39,812 bases of DNA from Roseomonas sp. (lineage in GTDB: Bacteria; Pseudomonadota; Alphaproteobacteria; Acetobacterales; Acetobacteraceae): contig JADCGF010000042.1 in NCBI GenBank assembly GCA_020249145.1, forward strand, positions 1 to 39,812, read 5' to 3'. Of this stretch, positions 5,888 to 14,524 are shown piece by piece. The notes under the pieces were generated by a model, which ran no database searches, was not told the DNA's origin, and worked only from the letters and a program-made list of their open reading frames with translations. A program made the position numbers and the translations under genes. Numbering within the stretch: position 1 is the stretch's first letter; every line of letters starts with the position of its first letter.

Positions 5888-8185
5888 CTCGTCCTGACGC
5901 TGCTCGGGCGCCACAAAGCGATAGAGCTGAGTGGGCTTGGTCCGTCCCTTCACAATTTCGATCGTGATCTGTCCGCTTTCGCAGAGCGCTTGAAACACGG
6001 CGTCCCGGCGCTCGCCCAGGAAATGAGTCTTTTCGATCAGCTTTGTGCGCGTGATGCCGGCGCTGCCTGCGTCACGAATGACATTCAGCGCTTTCTTGTG
6101 CCGGACTTCATTATCGTTCACCCCGACAAAGCGGTCGGCTTCGCGCACCAATGTCCCGATGCAATGCTCGACCAGCTTGCCAGCCCAGGTCACGTCGCGA
6201 AGCTGCGTCACCGGCTCGGCCGGATCGCGACTGATGGCGGCGATCATGGCGAGCTTGGCGGTGTTCTCGGCGTAGCGGCCAAAAAGGGCGGTGGCATAGG
6301 TGCCGCGATGCGCGCGCAGCAGGTCTGTTGCTTCGCGCCGTATCTCTGCTATGGCCATCTCGGCCTCGGGCGTAAGCGGAACCGTATAGGCATGCATCGG
6401 TGCCGTGGCTTCCATCAGATCGGCGAGATTGCCGCCATGGCTATGGCCAGGCACGCCGCGCGCGATACCGGTGAGGGCGGCGACAAGGTCGGCTGGCGGT
6501 TCCATTGGTGCGGGCGCGCCATCGCGGGCCGGATAATCATCATCCGTCAGGAACACCATAAACCGCGCCATGGACCCGTCGCCCAGCGCACCTCCTTCCA
6601 GCGCCGTCCAGAACGGTCCCGGCACGGTGACGCCCCAGAGGCACGCGCAGGGCTGTTCAATGGTGACGCGCGGCTTGGTTTTCTGGTCCGCGTATTCTGT
6701 GCCGATGTATGGCTCTGCTGCCGAGGTATAGAGCTTGGTCAATTCCGCCCAGATGGCTGCTTTATGTGCCGGCGCACGGGGGCTCAGGACTGCCTTCAGG
6801 AACTGGCCGAATTCGTCCACCTGGAACAGGCGTACCGGATGGCGCTGTAAGGATGTGAGCAGCCCGGCTGAGGAGGCGAGTTCTTCACCGCCAAGGTAGC
6901 GGTCAAGCTTTGCCGCGAAGATCGCACGTTTGACGCAACGCCGCGCATGATCCTTACCGCCGCCGCTGTCAGCAATGCCGACAGCATAGACGTTGCTGCG
7001 CAAATCGGTGGGTGTGCGGTATCGCCTGCCGGCCAGGGCGCCGATCATGCAGATACCCGCGCCAAGTGCGAGGAAGGGTTGCGGGCTTATCGCTGTCGCG
7101 TTTGCGTAATCGAGAAAAAGCCGCAAGGCGCCGTCGACCTGCAGCAGTTCTGGCGGAACACGATAAGGCTTAGGTGGCGGTGCGCTTGGGGCAGGCGCAG
7201 TGCTGACCTTTGCCAACAGCCCCGCCGCCGGATGCGGCATTGCCATTTGCTCCGCCACATTCCCATTCAGGATGATTTCAGGCGGTGGAAGCCAGCCGCG
7301 CTTTTCCGCCAGCCAATAGATTTTGCCCGCACCTGCGCTATGCGGCTTGAGTGTCGCCCAGCGCCGTTCCGGCGTATTGCTGCGGCCCGATTGGCCGGAC
7401 TTGCTGGCCTTGCGCGACCAGTCGATCCAAAGCTGGCGGCCCTCCTCGCCAATTGCGGCTTTGATGGCGGCACCAATGGTGATCCATTCATTCCCGGGCA
7501 GATCGTCATTCGGCAGATAGGCCAGCGCGGCAGCGACGGCTTCTGGGGTGCCGCGCGGATCGGATGGCCCGCGCCAGGTGTCGCTCGGGCTATCCATGTT
7601 CAGCGTTGTCTTGCGCAGCGCCGTCGGCACCATGTCCCATGCGGCGTCCAGGAACGCGTTACAGGCGGCTTCGTCCACCTCGGGCAGGTCGGCAAGCGGC
7701 GTGTCGGTCAGGCCATCCTCGGGCCAAGCGTAGGGCTGCCCAGTGCCAGGATGGATGGCATAGGCGACGAATTGCTGCCCGCGTGCCAGCACTTCCAGCG
7801 GATGGCGCTTGCGCCCGCGAAAGGCTGTGGCAGCGCGATAGACCAGCATGCGCTTTGGGGCCTGGCCAATGCGCAGACATGGCGTCTCGCCCAGCATCCT
7901 CTTCGCCAGATCGGTTAGCGTGACCGCGACCGAGGCATCGGGCACATCAATGTCGATGCCGACCACCGCACCGCAGGCGATGCCCACCGCGCAATCGGGC
8001 CAGCGGCGCCAGATGTCGATCTCGAAGGTTTTGGTCGCCCGATCGCAATGCCGCGTCCAATCGGGATAGGCGGCCCAGGCGCCTTTGCGGAAATGCCCCG
8101 GCACCTTGGCGCCCGGCATGATGGGAATGACGGGATAGCCATTATCCACCAGCCGCGCGCCGAATTGGGCCATGAAATCCTTCAT
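5849..8185 (-). CDS. Primase-polymerase / DUF3987-type replication protein
   Basis: The protein has 778 residues. Residues 1-200 resemble a bifunctional primase-polymerase domain (GIACGAVVGIDIDVPD carries the paired catalytic acids; HPLEVLARGQQFVAYA follows). Residues about 215-300 match a PriCT-2-like segment (EAVAAALAYLPNDD, EWITIGAAIKAA). Residues about 340-700 form a DUF3987-like P-loop domain with GIADSGGGKDHAR as nucleotide-binding loop and FQVDEFGQFL as a Walker B-like stretch. It probably primes and helps unwind element DNA. The ATG overlaps the stop of the DUF6511 gene (ATGA), and the 3' end runs into the CGGTTAT repeats that may be its origin. Confidence 0.85.
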   Translation of the reverse strand: MKDFMAQFGARLVDNGYPVIPIMPGAKVPGHFRKGAWAAYPDWTRHCDRATKTFEIDIWRRWPDCAVGIACGAVVGIDIDVPDASVAVTLTDLAKRMLGETPCLRIGQAPKRMLVYRAATAFRGRKRHPLEVLARGQQFVAYAIHPGTGQPYAWPEDGLTDTPLADLPEVDEAACNAFLDAAWDMVPTALRKTTLNMDSPSDTWRGPSDPRGTPEAVAAALAYLPNDDLPGNEWITIGAAIKAAIGEEGRQLWIDWSRKASKSGQSGRSNTPERRWATLKPHSAGAGKIYWLAEKRGWLPPPEIILNGNVAEQMAMPHPAAGLLAKVSTAPAPSAPPPKPYRVPPELLQVDGALRLFLDYANATAISPQPFLALGAGICMIGALAGRRYRTPTDLRSNVYAVGIADSGGGKDHARRCVKRAIFAAKLDRYLGGEELASSAGLLTSLQRHPVRLFQVDEFGQFLKAVLSPRAPAHKAAIWAELTKLYTSAAEPYIGTEYADQKTKPRVTIEQPCACLWGVTVPGPFWTALEGGALGDGSMARFMVFLTDDDYPARDGAPAPMEPPADLVAALTGIARGVPGHSHGGNLADLMEATAPMHAYTVPLTPEAEMAIAEIRREATDLLRAHRGTYATALFGRYAENTAKLAMIAAISRDPAEPVTQLRDVTWAGKLVEHCIGTLVREADRFVGVNDNEVRHKKALNVIRDAGSAGITRTKLIEKTHFLGERRDAVFQALCESGQITIEIVKGRTKPTQLYRFVAPEQRQDEEITENPGGELSH

Positions 8186-8532
8186 GCGGCCCTCCCAGGC
8201 AAAGGCGGTGCGGGGTGGCTGCCGCTATCCAGGCGCTGTGCCAGCGCGTCCTGATAGGCGGTGACGATCACCTCCAGCAGCGTCAGCCATTCTGCATCGC
8301 TCAGCACCGCGAGATCAGTCTTGCCGATGCTTTCCAGATACTCGCCGGCCATGGGGCTCGCGGCCTGGATGGCAGCGATTTCGTGTTCATCGGGATCAAT
8401 CACGCCCCACCTCCGACGCAGCGCATGCATGCAGCGCATGGAGCAGACCCAGCGCGGAGCGCCGGTCTTGCGCCGCGGATCGAACCAACCAAAGCAGCGC
8501 GCAGTGCGCAGACGACAGGCAGCGCATTTCAC
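8182..8532 (-). CDS. DUF6511-like protein with N-terminal cysteine motif
   Basis: The protein has 116 residues. The GTG start overlaps the helicase stop (GTGA), and the nearby ATG at 8534 is immediately followed by a stop in its own frame. The N-terminus has a CAAC pair and a second CSMRC pair about 25 residues later, likely a zinc ribbon. The rest (GEYLESIGKTDLAVLSDAEW followed by a helix) fits DUF6511, a phage protein family without known function. Its position between helicase and primase suggests a replication accessory. Confidence 0.6.
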   Translation of the reverse strand: MKCAACRLRTARCFGWFDPRRKTGAPRWVCSMRCMHALRRRWGVIDPDEHEIAAIQAASPMAGEYLESIGKTDLAVLSDAEWLTLLEVIVTAYQDALAQRLDSGSHPAPPLPGRAA

Positions 8533-10112
8533 ATGAACCTCACGGCGGTGATTTCGGTGTATTGGCCGGTGGGCCGGACCTGGATTGCGATGGGGCGGCG
8601 CAGATGCTGCTGCTGGGCCAGCGCCTCATTCACCGTCATGGGTGGCGGTAGATTGCCCGCGCGGCGGCGCCACCAGGACAGCGCCTTGTCGCGGGGAAAG
8701 CCGGTATGCTCGAAACACACCCATTCGCTGTGCTGGGTCAGGCCGCATTCATAGGTGACGCGGAGCGATGCCGGCTTGCCGGGCTTTTCGTGGCGCGAGT
8801 AGGAAACATCAGTTACGTCGCACCAGGCTGCCTGGATCTGCGTGGACAGCAGCGCGTCTGACGCCGCCTTTGGCGCTACCTTCACCACCGGCGGCGGGAA
8901 TTCGTAGTCGCACTCGATGCAGTGCCGCGCGCTCGCGTGGTTGATGGTTTTGCATTCTGGGCAGGTTTTGATCGGCGCTTTGCCGTCCTCTGCGGGTTCC
9001 TTCTTGCGGCCATCCACCGTGTCGATCGGGCCATGCCGCGCCGTGTTGCCGGCGAAGTCCAGCACCAGGCAGTCATCCTTGCCCTCGGCAAGGCGCGTGC
9101 CGCGACCAACCATCTGGACATAGAGCCCGACGCTTTTGGTGGGGCGCAGCAGCGCGATCAGGTCTGTGCCCGGCGCATCAAAGCCGGTGGTGAGCACATT
9201 GGCGTTGGTGACGCAGCGGAGCCTTCCATTCTTAAACGCGGTCAGGATGCCATCGCGCTCGGGCCCGGGCGTGTCACCGGTGACGGTCTCGGCCGAGATG
9301 CCGTGCTCGCGGACGGCGTCCCGCACATGGCGGGCGTGGGCGACGCCGGAGCAGAATACCAGCCAGGATCCGCGGTCAGCTCCGTGCTCGACAATCTCGG
9401 CTACTGCGGCGCGTGTTACCTCATCCCGGTCAACTGCGGCCTCAAGGTCCTTGGCGATGAATTCCCCGCCGCGTGTGCCAACACCACCGACATCAAGCTG
9501 CGTGGTGGTCTGCTTGGGGACCACCGGACAGAGATAGCCTTGCTGGATCATCTCCAGCACCGGCACCTCATAGGCGATATCGGTGAAAAGCCGATCCTCG
9601 CCCTCATGCAACAAGCCGCTATCCAGCCGGTAAGGTGTGGCGGTGAAACCAACGACCTTGGTGAGGCCGGCGTTGATCTCTTTGAGCTGCGTCAGAAAGC
9701 GGCGATACATGCCGCTGTCACTGCGCCCGAGCAGATGGGCCTCATCAATCAGCACCAGATCGCAACGCTGCACCTTGTATGCGTGGCGGTGGATGGATTG
9801 AATGCCGGCAAAGAGGATCTGCGCGTGAATGTCGCGCCGCGACAACCCGGCTGAGTAGATGCCAGCAGGTGCATCGGGCCAGGCGCGCAGCAGCGCCATG
9901 AAGTTTTGCTGGATCAGTTCCTTCACATGGGTGAGGATCAGCACGCGGGTGTCGCCATAGGCGGCGATGGCTTCACGGATGAAGCCAGCAATGACCACTG
10001 ATTTACCACCTGCGGTGGGAATGACGATCAGCGGATTGCCAGCACTGCCGGAGAAATAATCGTAGAGCGCCTCGATTGCCGAGCGCTGATAGGGGCGGAG
10101 GGAGAGGGTCAA
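8529..10112 (-). CDS. SF2 DEAD/DEAH-type DNA helicase
   Basis: The protein has 527 residues. It shows PTAGGKS at 32-38 (Walker A), DEAH at 123-126 (Walker B), GFTATPYR (motif III region) and VQMVGRGTR (motif VI) in the second RecA fold. It ends in a zinc ribbon (CPEC then CIEC around 385-405). This is the phage replication helicase type related to the type III restriction and RecG-like groups. The start is TTG at 10112, overlapping the stop of the sigma-like gene (TTGA); no better start is visible and this places it in the coupled operon. It likely opens DNA for the primase. Confidence 0.9.
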   Translation of the reverse strand: MTLSLRPYQRSAIEALYDYFSGSAGNPLIVIPTAGGKSVVIAGFIREAIAAYGDTRVLILTHVKELIQQNFMALLRAWPDAPAGIYSAGLSRRDIHAQILFAGIQSIHRHAYKVQRCDLVLIDEAHLLGRSDSGMYRRFLTQLKEINAGLTKVVGFTATPYRLDSGLLHEGEDRLFTDIAYEVPVLEMIQQGYLCPVVPKQTTTQLDVGGVGTRGGEFIAKDLEAAVDRDEVTRAAVAEIVEHGADRGSWLVFCSGVAHARHVRDAVREHGISAETVTGDTPGPERDGILTAFKNGRLRCVTNANVLTTGFDAPGTDLIALLRPTKSVGLYVQMVGRGTRLAEGKDDCLVLDFAGNTARHGPIDTVDGRKKEPAEDGKAPIKTCPECKTINHASARHCIECDYEFPPPVVKVAPKAASDALLSTQIQAAWCDVTDVSYSRHEKPGKPASLRVTYECGLTQHSEWVCFEHTGFPRDKALSWWRRRAGNLPPPMTVNEALAQQQHLRRPIAIQVRPTGQYTEITAVRFM

Positions 10113-10732
10113 CGCTGCGCCCCTTCCATTCCATCCTCAAGGAGCGGCGCGCAGCGCCGGCGCAGATCGAGCCTCGGGGCCGAAAGTAGAAGCTGGGACC
10201 GGAGCACGATCTGCCGCACTCGGTTCTTGCTGATATTGAACGATTGTCCGATGTCTTCGAATGTTTGTGGCGCGTCGCCATTCAATCCGAAATACATCTG
10301 CATGATGCGCTGCTCCCGCGGGCGTAGGGTGGCCAGCGCGGCGTCGAGCGCACTAACGGCGTCACCCATGGAGATCGCTCGTTCCGGATCGTAGGCAATT
10401 GAGTTGGTCGCGCTACCAACAAGTGCCGGTAGATCCTCTGCGTCGACTTCCCGCGTAACGCGGTTGGTATCCAGCGCCCGTCGTATGAAGGGCGCCGGGA
10501 AGAGATCCTCGGGCAGCCTGCATAGCGTCTTCGAGATGGCGAGGATGCAGCTGCGCCATTCTCCGTCCTGGCGCAGCGGCGCGATCTTGAGTTTCAGGTA
10601 GTCGCTGACGCGGGTATAGGAGACGCCACTGTCGCGTGCGAGTGCCGCTGCAGTCTCACATCCTGCAGCGCGCATCGCTGTCAGTAGCGCATTGTTTTTG
10701 ATGGTGACGATCACCAGGAGATCGCGGTTCAT
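10109..10732 (-). CDS. Sigma-70 region-4-like regulator
   Basis: The protein has 207 residues. The C-terminal segment around 130-180 has the sigma region 4 signature: LRPREQRIMQMYFGL, then FEDIGQSFNISKNRVRQI as helix-turn-helix. The N-terminus (TAAALARDSGVSYTRVSDYL) looks like a second Cro-like helix-turn-helix. No region 2 is recognisable, so it is unlikely to be a full sigma factor. It may redirect host RNA polymerase or act as an activator of late or operon promoters. Both ends overlap neighbours by 4 nt. Confidence 0.75.
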   Translation of the reverse strand: MNRDLLVIVTIKNNALLTAMRAAGCETAAALARDSGVSYTRVSDYLKLKIAPLRQDGEWRSCILAISKTLCRLPEDLFPAPFIRRALDTNRVTREVDAEDLPALVGSATNSIAYDPERAISMGDAVSALDAALATLRPREQRIMQMYFGLNGDAPQTFEDIGQSFNISKNRVRQIVLRSQLLLSAPRLDLRRRCAPLLEDGMEGAQR

Positions 10733-11829
10733 GCCGCCACCCCCATCGTTACCGCATCTGCCTTGCTGAGCCAGCGACCACCGCGCTCACAGGCGGTGCA
10801 GATCAATTCAGCGATATGCGGCCCCTTGCCGGGCGCCACGCGGAACATGGTGCCGTCGCAGGTAAGGCAGGGGCTTCGCGCGATAACTCTTTGGGATTGC
10901 GCTTCCGGCACGCCGTCGCGCCACTCTGTACCGTCGCGCAGCCGATAGCTTACCCAATCCTCGCCAGCATCCTCCTGCTCGCCGGCGATGAAGTCCGGGA
11001 TAAAGAGATGCGCGACGCAACCAGCCTCCTGGTCGCGCCTCCCAAGCTGATGGTTGTGCCGCGCGCAATGCCAGGCACCGTCATTGGTGGGCGAGGCATG
11101 CAGGCAGGACCGGCAATGCCGCTCAGGCATCGCACCCTCGTGACAGGTGGCGTGATGCTCGCAGAAGCGGCATTGCCACCATGCGGGATCATCGCTGATG
11201 CGCGCAGGCGGCCGGTTCGCGGCAATGACGCGCTCAGCCTTGGCCATGATGCGCAATGCGGCCTCGGCGTCGTAATGAAGGCGTTCCTGATAGAGATCGT
11301 CGGTGTTCTTGTTGACCGCGAGGTAAAAGGCGCGATCCAACCCCGCCAGATGCATATAGGTCTGCATTTGCGCCCAATGCTGCGGCTTGGCTTTGGCAAC
11401 GCCGTCACGCTTGAGCGAGAGGAAGGATTTCTCGCTATGGGTTTTGAATTCGCAGACATGCCAGGTGCGGGGTGCTTCGGGTAAGCCGATCGCCACCGCA
11501 TCCATGCTGCCGCCGAAATGCCCGCCTTCATCACGGAGTTGCCACTGGCGGCCCGATGCTGGATCCACATCCAGCACCGTGACGCCAATGCGGCGCAGGT
11601 CAGCGACAAAGCGTGCCTCCGCCAGATTACCCGTATCAAAAAGCCGCAGCAGGCGGCCCGCATGCTTCGCGCGTGTGGTCCAGCGAAAGCCGTACCAAAT
11701 GGCGCGCTCGCATTCGGTGCCGATCAGTGACGCGCCCAGATGTTCCCGATAGCCGTGATCGGCCGCCGCCTCATAGGCGGCATAGATGGCCGACACGGTG
11801 GGCGTTGGCGGGATTGGCAGGCTTACCAT
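10729..11829 (-). CDS. PD-(D/E)XK nuclease, Cas4/RecB-like
   Basis: The protein has 366 residues, with a strong GGGAGGG ribosome binding site. The nuclease core shows GSMDAVA with the Asp, then VCEFKTHS as the ExK motif, and QMQTYMHLAG as the QxxxY motif. Several Cys pairs follow (CRFCEHHATC, CRSC, then CLTC and CTAC), which could bind an iron-sulfur cluster or zinc as in Cas4/RecB-type nucleases. The family processes DNA ends during recombination. Its place beside the Sak4-like ATPase and DUF669 protein suggests a phage recombination module. Confidence 0.82.
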   Translation of the reverse strand: MVSLPIPPTPTVSAIYAAYEAAADHGYREHLGASLIGTECERAIWYGFRWTTRAKHAGRLLRLFDTGNLAEARFVADLRRIGVTVLDVDPASGRQWQLRDEGGHFGGSMDAVAIGLPEAPRTWHVCEFKTHSEKSFLSLKRDGVAKAKPQHWAQMQTYMHLAGLDRAFYLAVNKNTDDLYQERLHYDAEAALRIMAKAERVIAANRPPARISDDPAWWQCRFCEHHATCHEGAMPERHCRSCLHASPTNDGAWHCARHNHQLGRRDQEAGCVAHLFIPDFIAGEQEDAGEDWVSYRLRDGTEWRDGVPEAQSQRVIARSPCLTCDGTMFRVAPGKGPHIAELICTACERGGRWLSKADAVTMGVAA

Positions 11830-11843
11830 GGCAACCCTCCCGA

Positions 11844-12374
11844 TCAGGCGCGCCGCCAGGGTGGCGTGCTGCCGGTGCCCGGGCGGGTGGCCGGCACGGG
11901 CGTTGTCGCGGGGCGGGGCGGCGGCGCTGCTTGGCTCGGCGCAACACTGGTGCTCCCTGCTTTGGCGGCGGAATAGCTAGACACCTTGTTCCGCGCCTCG
12001 CGGTACACGCCGTATTTGTCGGTCCCGGCAGGCTCGACCTTCAGCGTCACGAACAGCGGTTTGAAATGCAGCTGCTCGCTATCGCCGACATGCATCTGGC
12101 CCACCGCGTGGCAGATGGCCGACAAGGTGCGCTGCGCGATCTCGACCGTCTGCTCATTGCGGTTCACCAGGTTCAGCTGATCGAAGATCTTCCGCCGCGC
12201 GGAGGGGCCTTCCAAGATTTCGAAGACCAGCTTCAGCAGCTGCCCGTCGCCCGCCTTGGTCGGTGCCATTTCACTCTCGATCAGCTGCGCGAGGTATTTG
12301 CCGGGCGGCAGCACTTCGAGCGGGACGGCGGGGGCGACTTCCGTCGCATCAAAAGTACCATTGAGGGATGCCAT
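11844..12374 (-). CDS. DUF669-like single-strand DNA-binding partner
   Basis: The protein has 176 residues from the ATG at 12374; the open frame extends to 12545 but would overlap the ATPase gene in Pro-rich nonsense. It shows VLPPGKYLAQLIESEM followed by LLKLVFEILEGPSARR, a pattern of DUF669, whose members accompany phage Sak4-type recombinases and act like single-strand-binding proteins. The C-terminal 40 residues are Pro/Ala/Thr-rich and probably disordered. The gene starts 4 nt after the ATPase stop, so the two are a translational unit. Confidence 0.72.
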   Translation of the reverse strand: MASLNGTFDATEVAPAVPLEVLPPGKYLAQLIESEMAPTKAGDGQLLKLVFEILEGPSARRKIFDQLNLVNRNEQTVEIAQRTLSAICHAVGQMHVGDSEQLHFKPLFVTLKVEPAGTDKYGVYREARNKVSSYSAAKAGSTSVAPSQAAPPPRPATTPVPATRPGTGSTPPWRRA

Positions 12375-12378
12375 GGGA

Positions 12379-13170
12379 TCAGTTCCCTGTGTCTTGGGTG
12401 GGGGTGACGGAGGCGTTGGGCGCTGCCGCGTAGAAAGGAATGCCGGCGGCCAGATCGGCCCAGGCGAGCGGCAGGGTTTCTTCAAGGCCAAAGCGGTTCT
12501 TGGCCAGGAAAGCTGGGCGTTCGATTGTGTGCAGCAGGCGGTCACCGCCGCTCACGCCGCGGACGACCTTCTTGTTGAAACCAACATCTGATTTCAACGT
12601 GCTGATGCGATAGTTTGCGAACAGCACGGCATCAACGTGTTCTTGCACCAGGGCCGAGGCGCTGCGATGCAGTTTTGGCTGGTAGCGGTCGTAGGGCTCG
12701 GTTTCCGGACTATCAAAGCGCCGGATTTCCGCGTGCGCGATCAGCACAACGCCCATGCTGCATTCGTCGCGGAGCGTATTCACCGCATCCAGAAAGGTGC
12801 GCCAGGTATCCAGTGCGGCCTGATAGCCCTTGCCATAGCCGAAGGCTTCGATGTCGCGCTGATTATGCTGCTGCGCCGTGTGCTGCCAGATCAGCGGTTC
12901 CAGCCAATCAAGGCTATCGATGACAAGCGTTTGGAATTCATGCGCTTCGGAGTAGAGGCTGCCCAGCGCTTCCATGACAGCGTCAAAGTTGCGCAGCAGC
13001 CCAAAGGTCGCTGCATCAATGCGCCCGAGCCCATCCTCGGTTTGAAGAAAGATCGGGTTTGGCGCATCTGCGGCGAGCTTGGTTTTGCCGACGCCGGCAA
13101 CGCCATAGATCAAAAGCCGCGGTGGACGCGTGTCCCCACCACGACGCAGGGATGCAAGGGAGATAGCCAT
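12379..13170 (-). CDS. Sak4-like RecA-fold ATPase
   Basis: The protein has 263 residues. The P-loop is IYGVAGVGKTKLA near residue 22-34 and the Walker B strand is TLVIDSLDWL. A third segment, GVVLIAHAEIRRF, fits the RecA core motif. This is the AAA_24/Sak4 class of phage single-strand annealing recombinases. It would work with the DUF669 partner downstream and the two PD-(D/E)XK nucleases in the operon to repair or recombine element DNA. Its ATG overlaps the previous stop (TAATG). Confidence 0.8.
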   Translation of the reverse strand: MAISLASLRRGGDTRPPRLLIYGVAGVGKTKLAADAPNPIFLQTEDGLGRIDAATFGLLRNFDAVMEALGSLYSEAHEFQTLVIDSLDWLEPLIWQHTAQQHNQRDIEAFGYGKGYQAALDTWRTFLDAVNTLRDECSMGVVLIAHAEIRRFDSPETEPYDRYQPKLHRSASALVQEHVDAVLFANYRISTLKSDVGFNKKVVRGVSGGDRLLHTIERPAFLAKNRFGLEETLPLAWADLAAGIPFYAAAPNASVTPTQDTGN

Positions 13171-13358
13171 TACGCGGTCTCCTTCTTTGCGCTGCGCGTC
13201 TTGGCCTTGATGACGTCGATCTTGAGATCACCGCCGGCACGGACCACCGCCTCAGCAAATGTCTCGATGGTGGGCTCAAAGGCGGCCACTTCCTTGGCGC
13301 GGGCGATGGCATCCCCTTCAAGCGGGATGATCACCTCAATGCGAAGCTGATGGTTCAT
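13170..13358 (-). CDS. Small hypothetical protein of early operon
   Basis: This encodes 62 residues from the ATG at 13358, which overlaps the upstream stop by one base (TGATG). The frame is open further upstream but that part duplicates another gene in a different frame. The protein is a short strand-helix-strand (LRIEVIIPLEGDAIARAKEV) with a basic tail. It has no recognised family. It is part of the coupled leftward operon, immediately before the Sak4-like ATPase. Confidence 0.6.
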   Translation of the reverse strand: MNHQLRIEVIIPLEGDAIARAKEVAAFEPTIETFAEAVVRAGGDLKIDVIKAKTRSAKKETA

Positions 13359-13570
13359 CACGCAGCCTCCTTCTCTTTGAGGGCGTAGGAGGGCCGCAGC
13401 GCCAGATGATCGACGGGCAGGCGTGCGGCCTGCGCGGCGTCTATCTCGCGCAACTGCGCCAGTTGGGTGCGATTGCTCATGTGTGTCTCGTTGGAATGGG
13501 TGATGTCCGGCTCTGGCTTGCATGGCGACGACCGGACGAGCGTCGTCATTTTCAAGGGGATGGGCGTCAT
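13358..13570 (-). CDS. Small hypothetical protein of early operon
   Basis: This encodes 70 residues if started at the ATG at 13570, which overlaps the stop of the membrane-protein gene (ATGA). An internal ATG at 13480 would give 40 residues (SNRTQLAQLREIDAAQ onward) and is about as plausible because neither start has a clear ribosome binding site. There is no recognised family. Its spacing shows it belongs to the coupled operon. Confidence 0.45.
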   Translation of the reverse strand: MTPIPLKMTTLVRSSPCKPEPDITHSNETHMSNRTQLAQLREIDAAQAARLPVDHLALRPSYALKEKEAA

Positions 13571-13695
13571 GACAGCACCAGCAGTTCCGCGATCCAGCAG
13601 AGCGCGATGAAACCGCCGGCGAAGACAGCGCCGATTGAGAGGTTGCGCAGGAGGTGGCCGATGCGACGCAACCGACGCATGGAACGGCGGGTCAT
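13567..13695 (-). CDS. Short single-span membrane protein
   Basis: This encodes 42 residues from the ATG at 13695, overlapping the upstream stop (ATGA). Ten or so basic residues (RRSMRRLRRIGHLLR) are followed by a hydrophobic helix (IGAVFAGGFIALCWIAELLV). This is a positively charged, inside-oriented single transmembrane segment. The function is unknown; similar mini-membrane proteins in phage operons may affect superinfection or lysis timing. Confidence 0.5.
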   Translation of the reverse strand: MTRRSMRRLRRIGHLLRNLSIGAVFAGGFIALCWIAELLVLS

Positions 13696-14042
13696 GACTT
13701 CACCTGCGGTGCGGGCAGGCCGCGACCAATCAGTTCCAGCCAGACATGCAGGGGCACGACCACGAGCGGTGCGGCACGGTCGCGCCATAGAAACAGCGCA
13801 TCATGCGTACCAAGCCAGCGTTCCAGCGTCTTGAAACCTTCGCCATCGCCGCGGGCTTTGACTTCGGCCACCAGCGGGGGTTCGGCCACGCCGCGCGCAT
13901 AGATGTCGATATCGGCGCCATTGCCGCGATAGTGCGTGGCACCGGATAGCGGCACACGCTCGGCGGCGATGCCGCTTTGCTTGTGGATTTCCACCAGCGC
14001 GCGTTCACGCCGGAGGCCCTTATCGCGAGATGCTTTACCCAT
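13692..14042 (-). CDS. PD-(D/E)XK endonuclease, Holliday-junction-resolvase-like
   Basis: The protein has 116 residues from the ATG at 14042, which has GAGGTG upstream. The motifs are DKGLRRERALVEIH (the leading Glu-bearing helix), then GNGADIDIYA (Asp) and LVAEVKARGDG (ExK), an order typical of VRR-NUC/Hjc-like resolvases. It would cleave branched DNA made during replication or recombination. It sits in the operon with the Sak4-like ATPase. Confidence 0.75.
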   Translation of the reverse strand: MGKASRDKGLRRERALVEIHKQSGIAAERVPLSGATHYRGNGADIDIYARGVAEPPLVAEVKARGDGEGFKTLERWLGTHDALFLWRDRAAPLVVVPLHVWLELIGRGLPAPQVKS

Positions 14043-14050
14043 GGCGCACC

Positions 14051-14524
14051 TCACGCGGCCTGCTTGTTCGCTTGCATGATGCGACTGAGGCGCCGCAGAA
14101 GGCCTCCGCGTCGGATGCAATCGCTACCGTGATTAATAAGATACTCGCCGGCCTCAGCCATCTCCTGCGGGCTCAATTCTCCAGGATCCAATGGAACAAA
14201 ACCGTTGCGGCTGGGAACAAAAACCTCGCTGCGCCCGATCTGCTCGACCGTGGTCCGCGCGTCGCGGGGGAAGATTTCCAATTGGCCTGCGCGAAGTCCC
14301 TCGCCATTGGTAGCGTTCTCGCCAAAGCGCTTCAGTTCATCGCGAACGAGCTTGTTGAGTGCAGTGGTCAGGACAATTGTGAAAAGCTCATCGTCCTCAC
14401 GGATCACGGCGCTTGCGTTGCGCGCGATCTCGGTGACGATGGCCGGCACACTGCCGCGATGTTGAATGCTCAGCCGCGCATGTCGAATCAAATGGCGCAT
14501 GCGGTCACGCGATTTCGTTGTCAT
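14051..14524 (-). CDS. Hypothetical protein of early operon
   Basis: The protein has 157 residues from the ATG at 14524 with GGAG upstream; it overlaps the previous gene by 20 nt. It contains helical stretches (SVPAIVTEIARNASAV, FTIVLTTALNKLVRDELKRF) and a C-terminal basic helix. No catalytic motif or known family was recognised. The overlap and ribosome binding site support a real gene. Confidence 0.55.
   Translation of the reverse strand: MTTKSRDRMRHLIRHARLSIQHRGSVPAIVTEIARNASAVIREDDELFTIVLTTALNKLVRDELKRFGENATNGEGLRAGQLEIFPRDARTTVEQIGRSEVFVPSRNGFVPLDPGELSPQEMAEAGEYLINHGSDCIRRGGLLRRLSRIMQANKQAA

Noticed and set aside
6947..7918. 323-codon plus-strand frame antisense to the primase
   Set aside because: No motifs and no start signal; the primase frame has recognisable domains.
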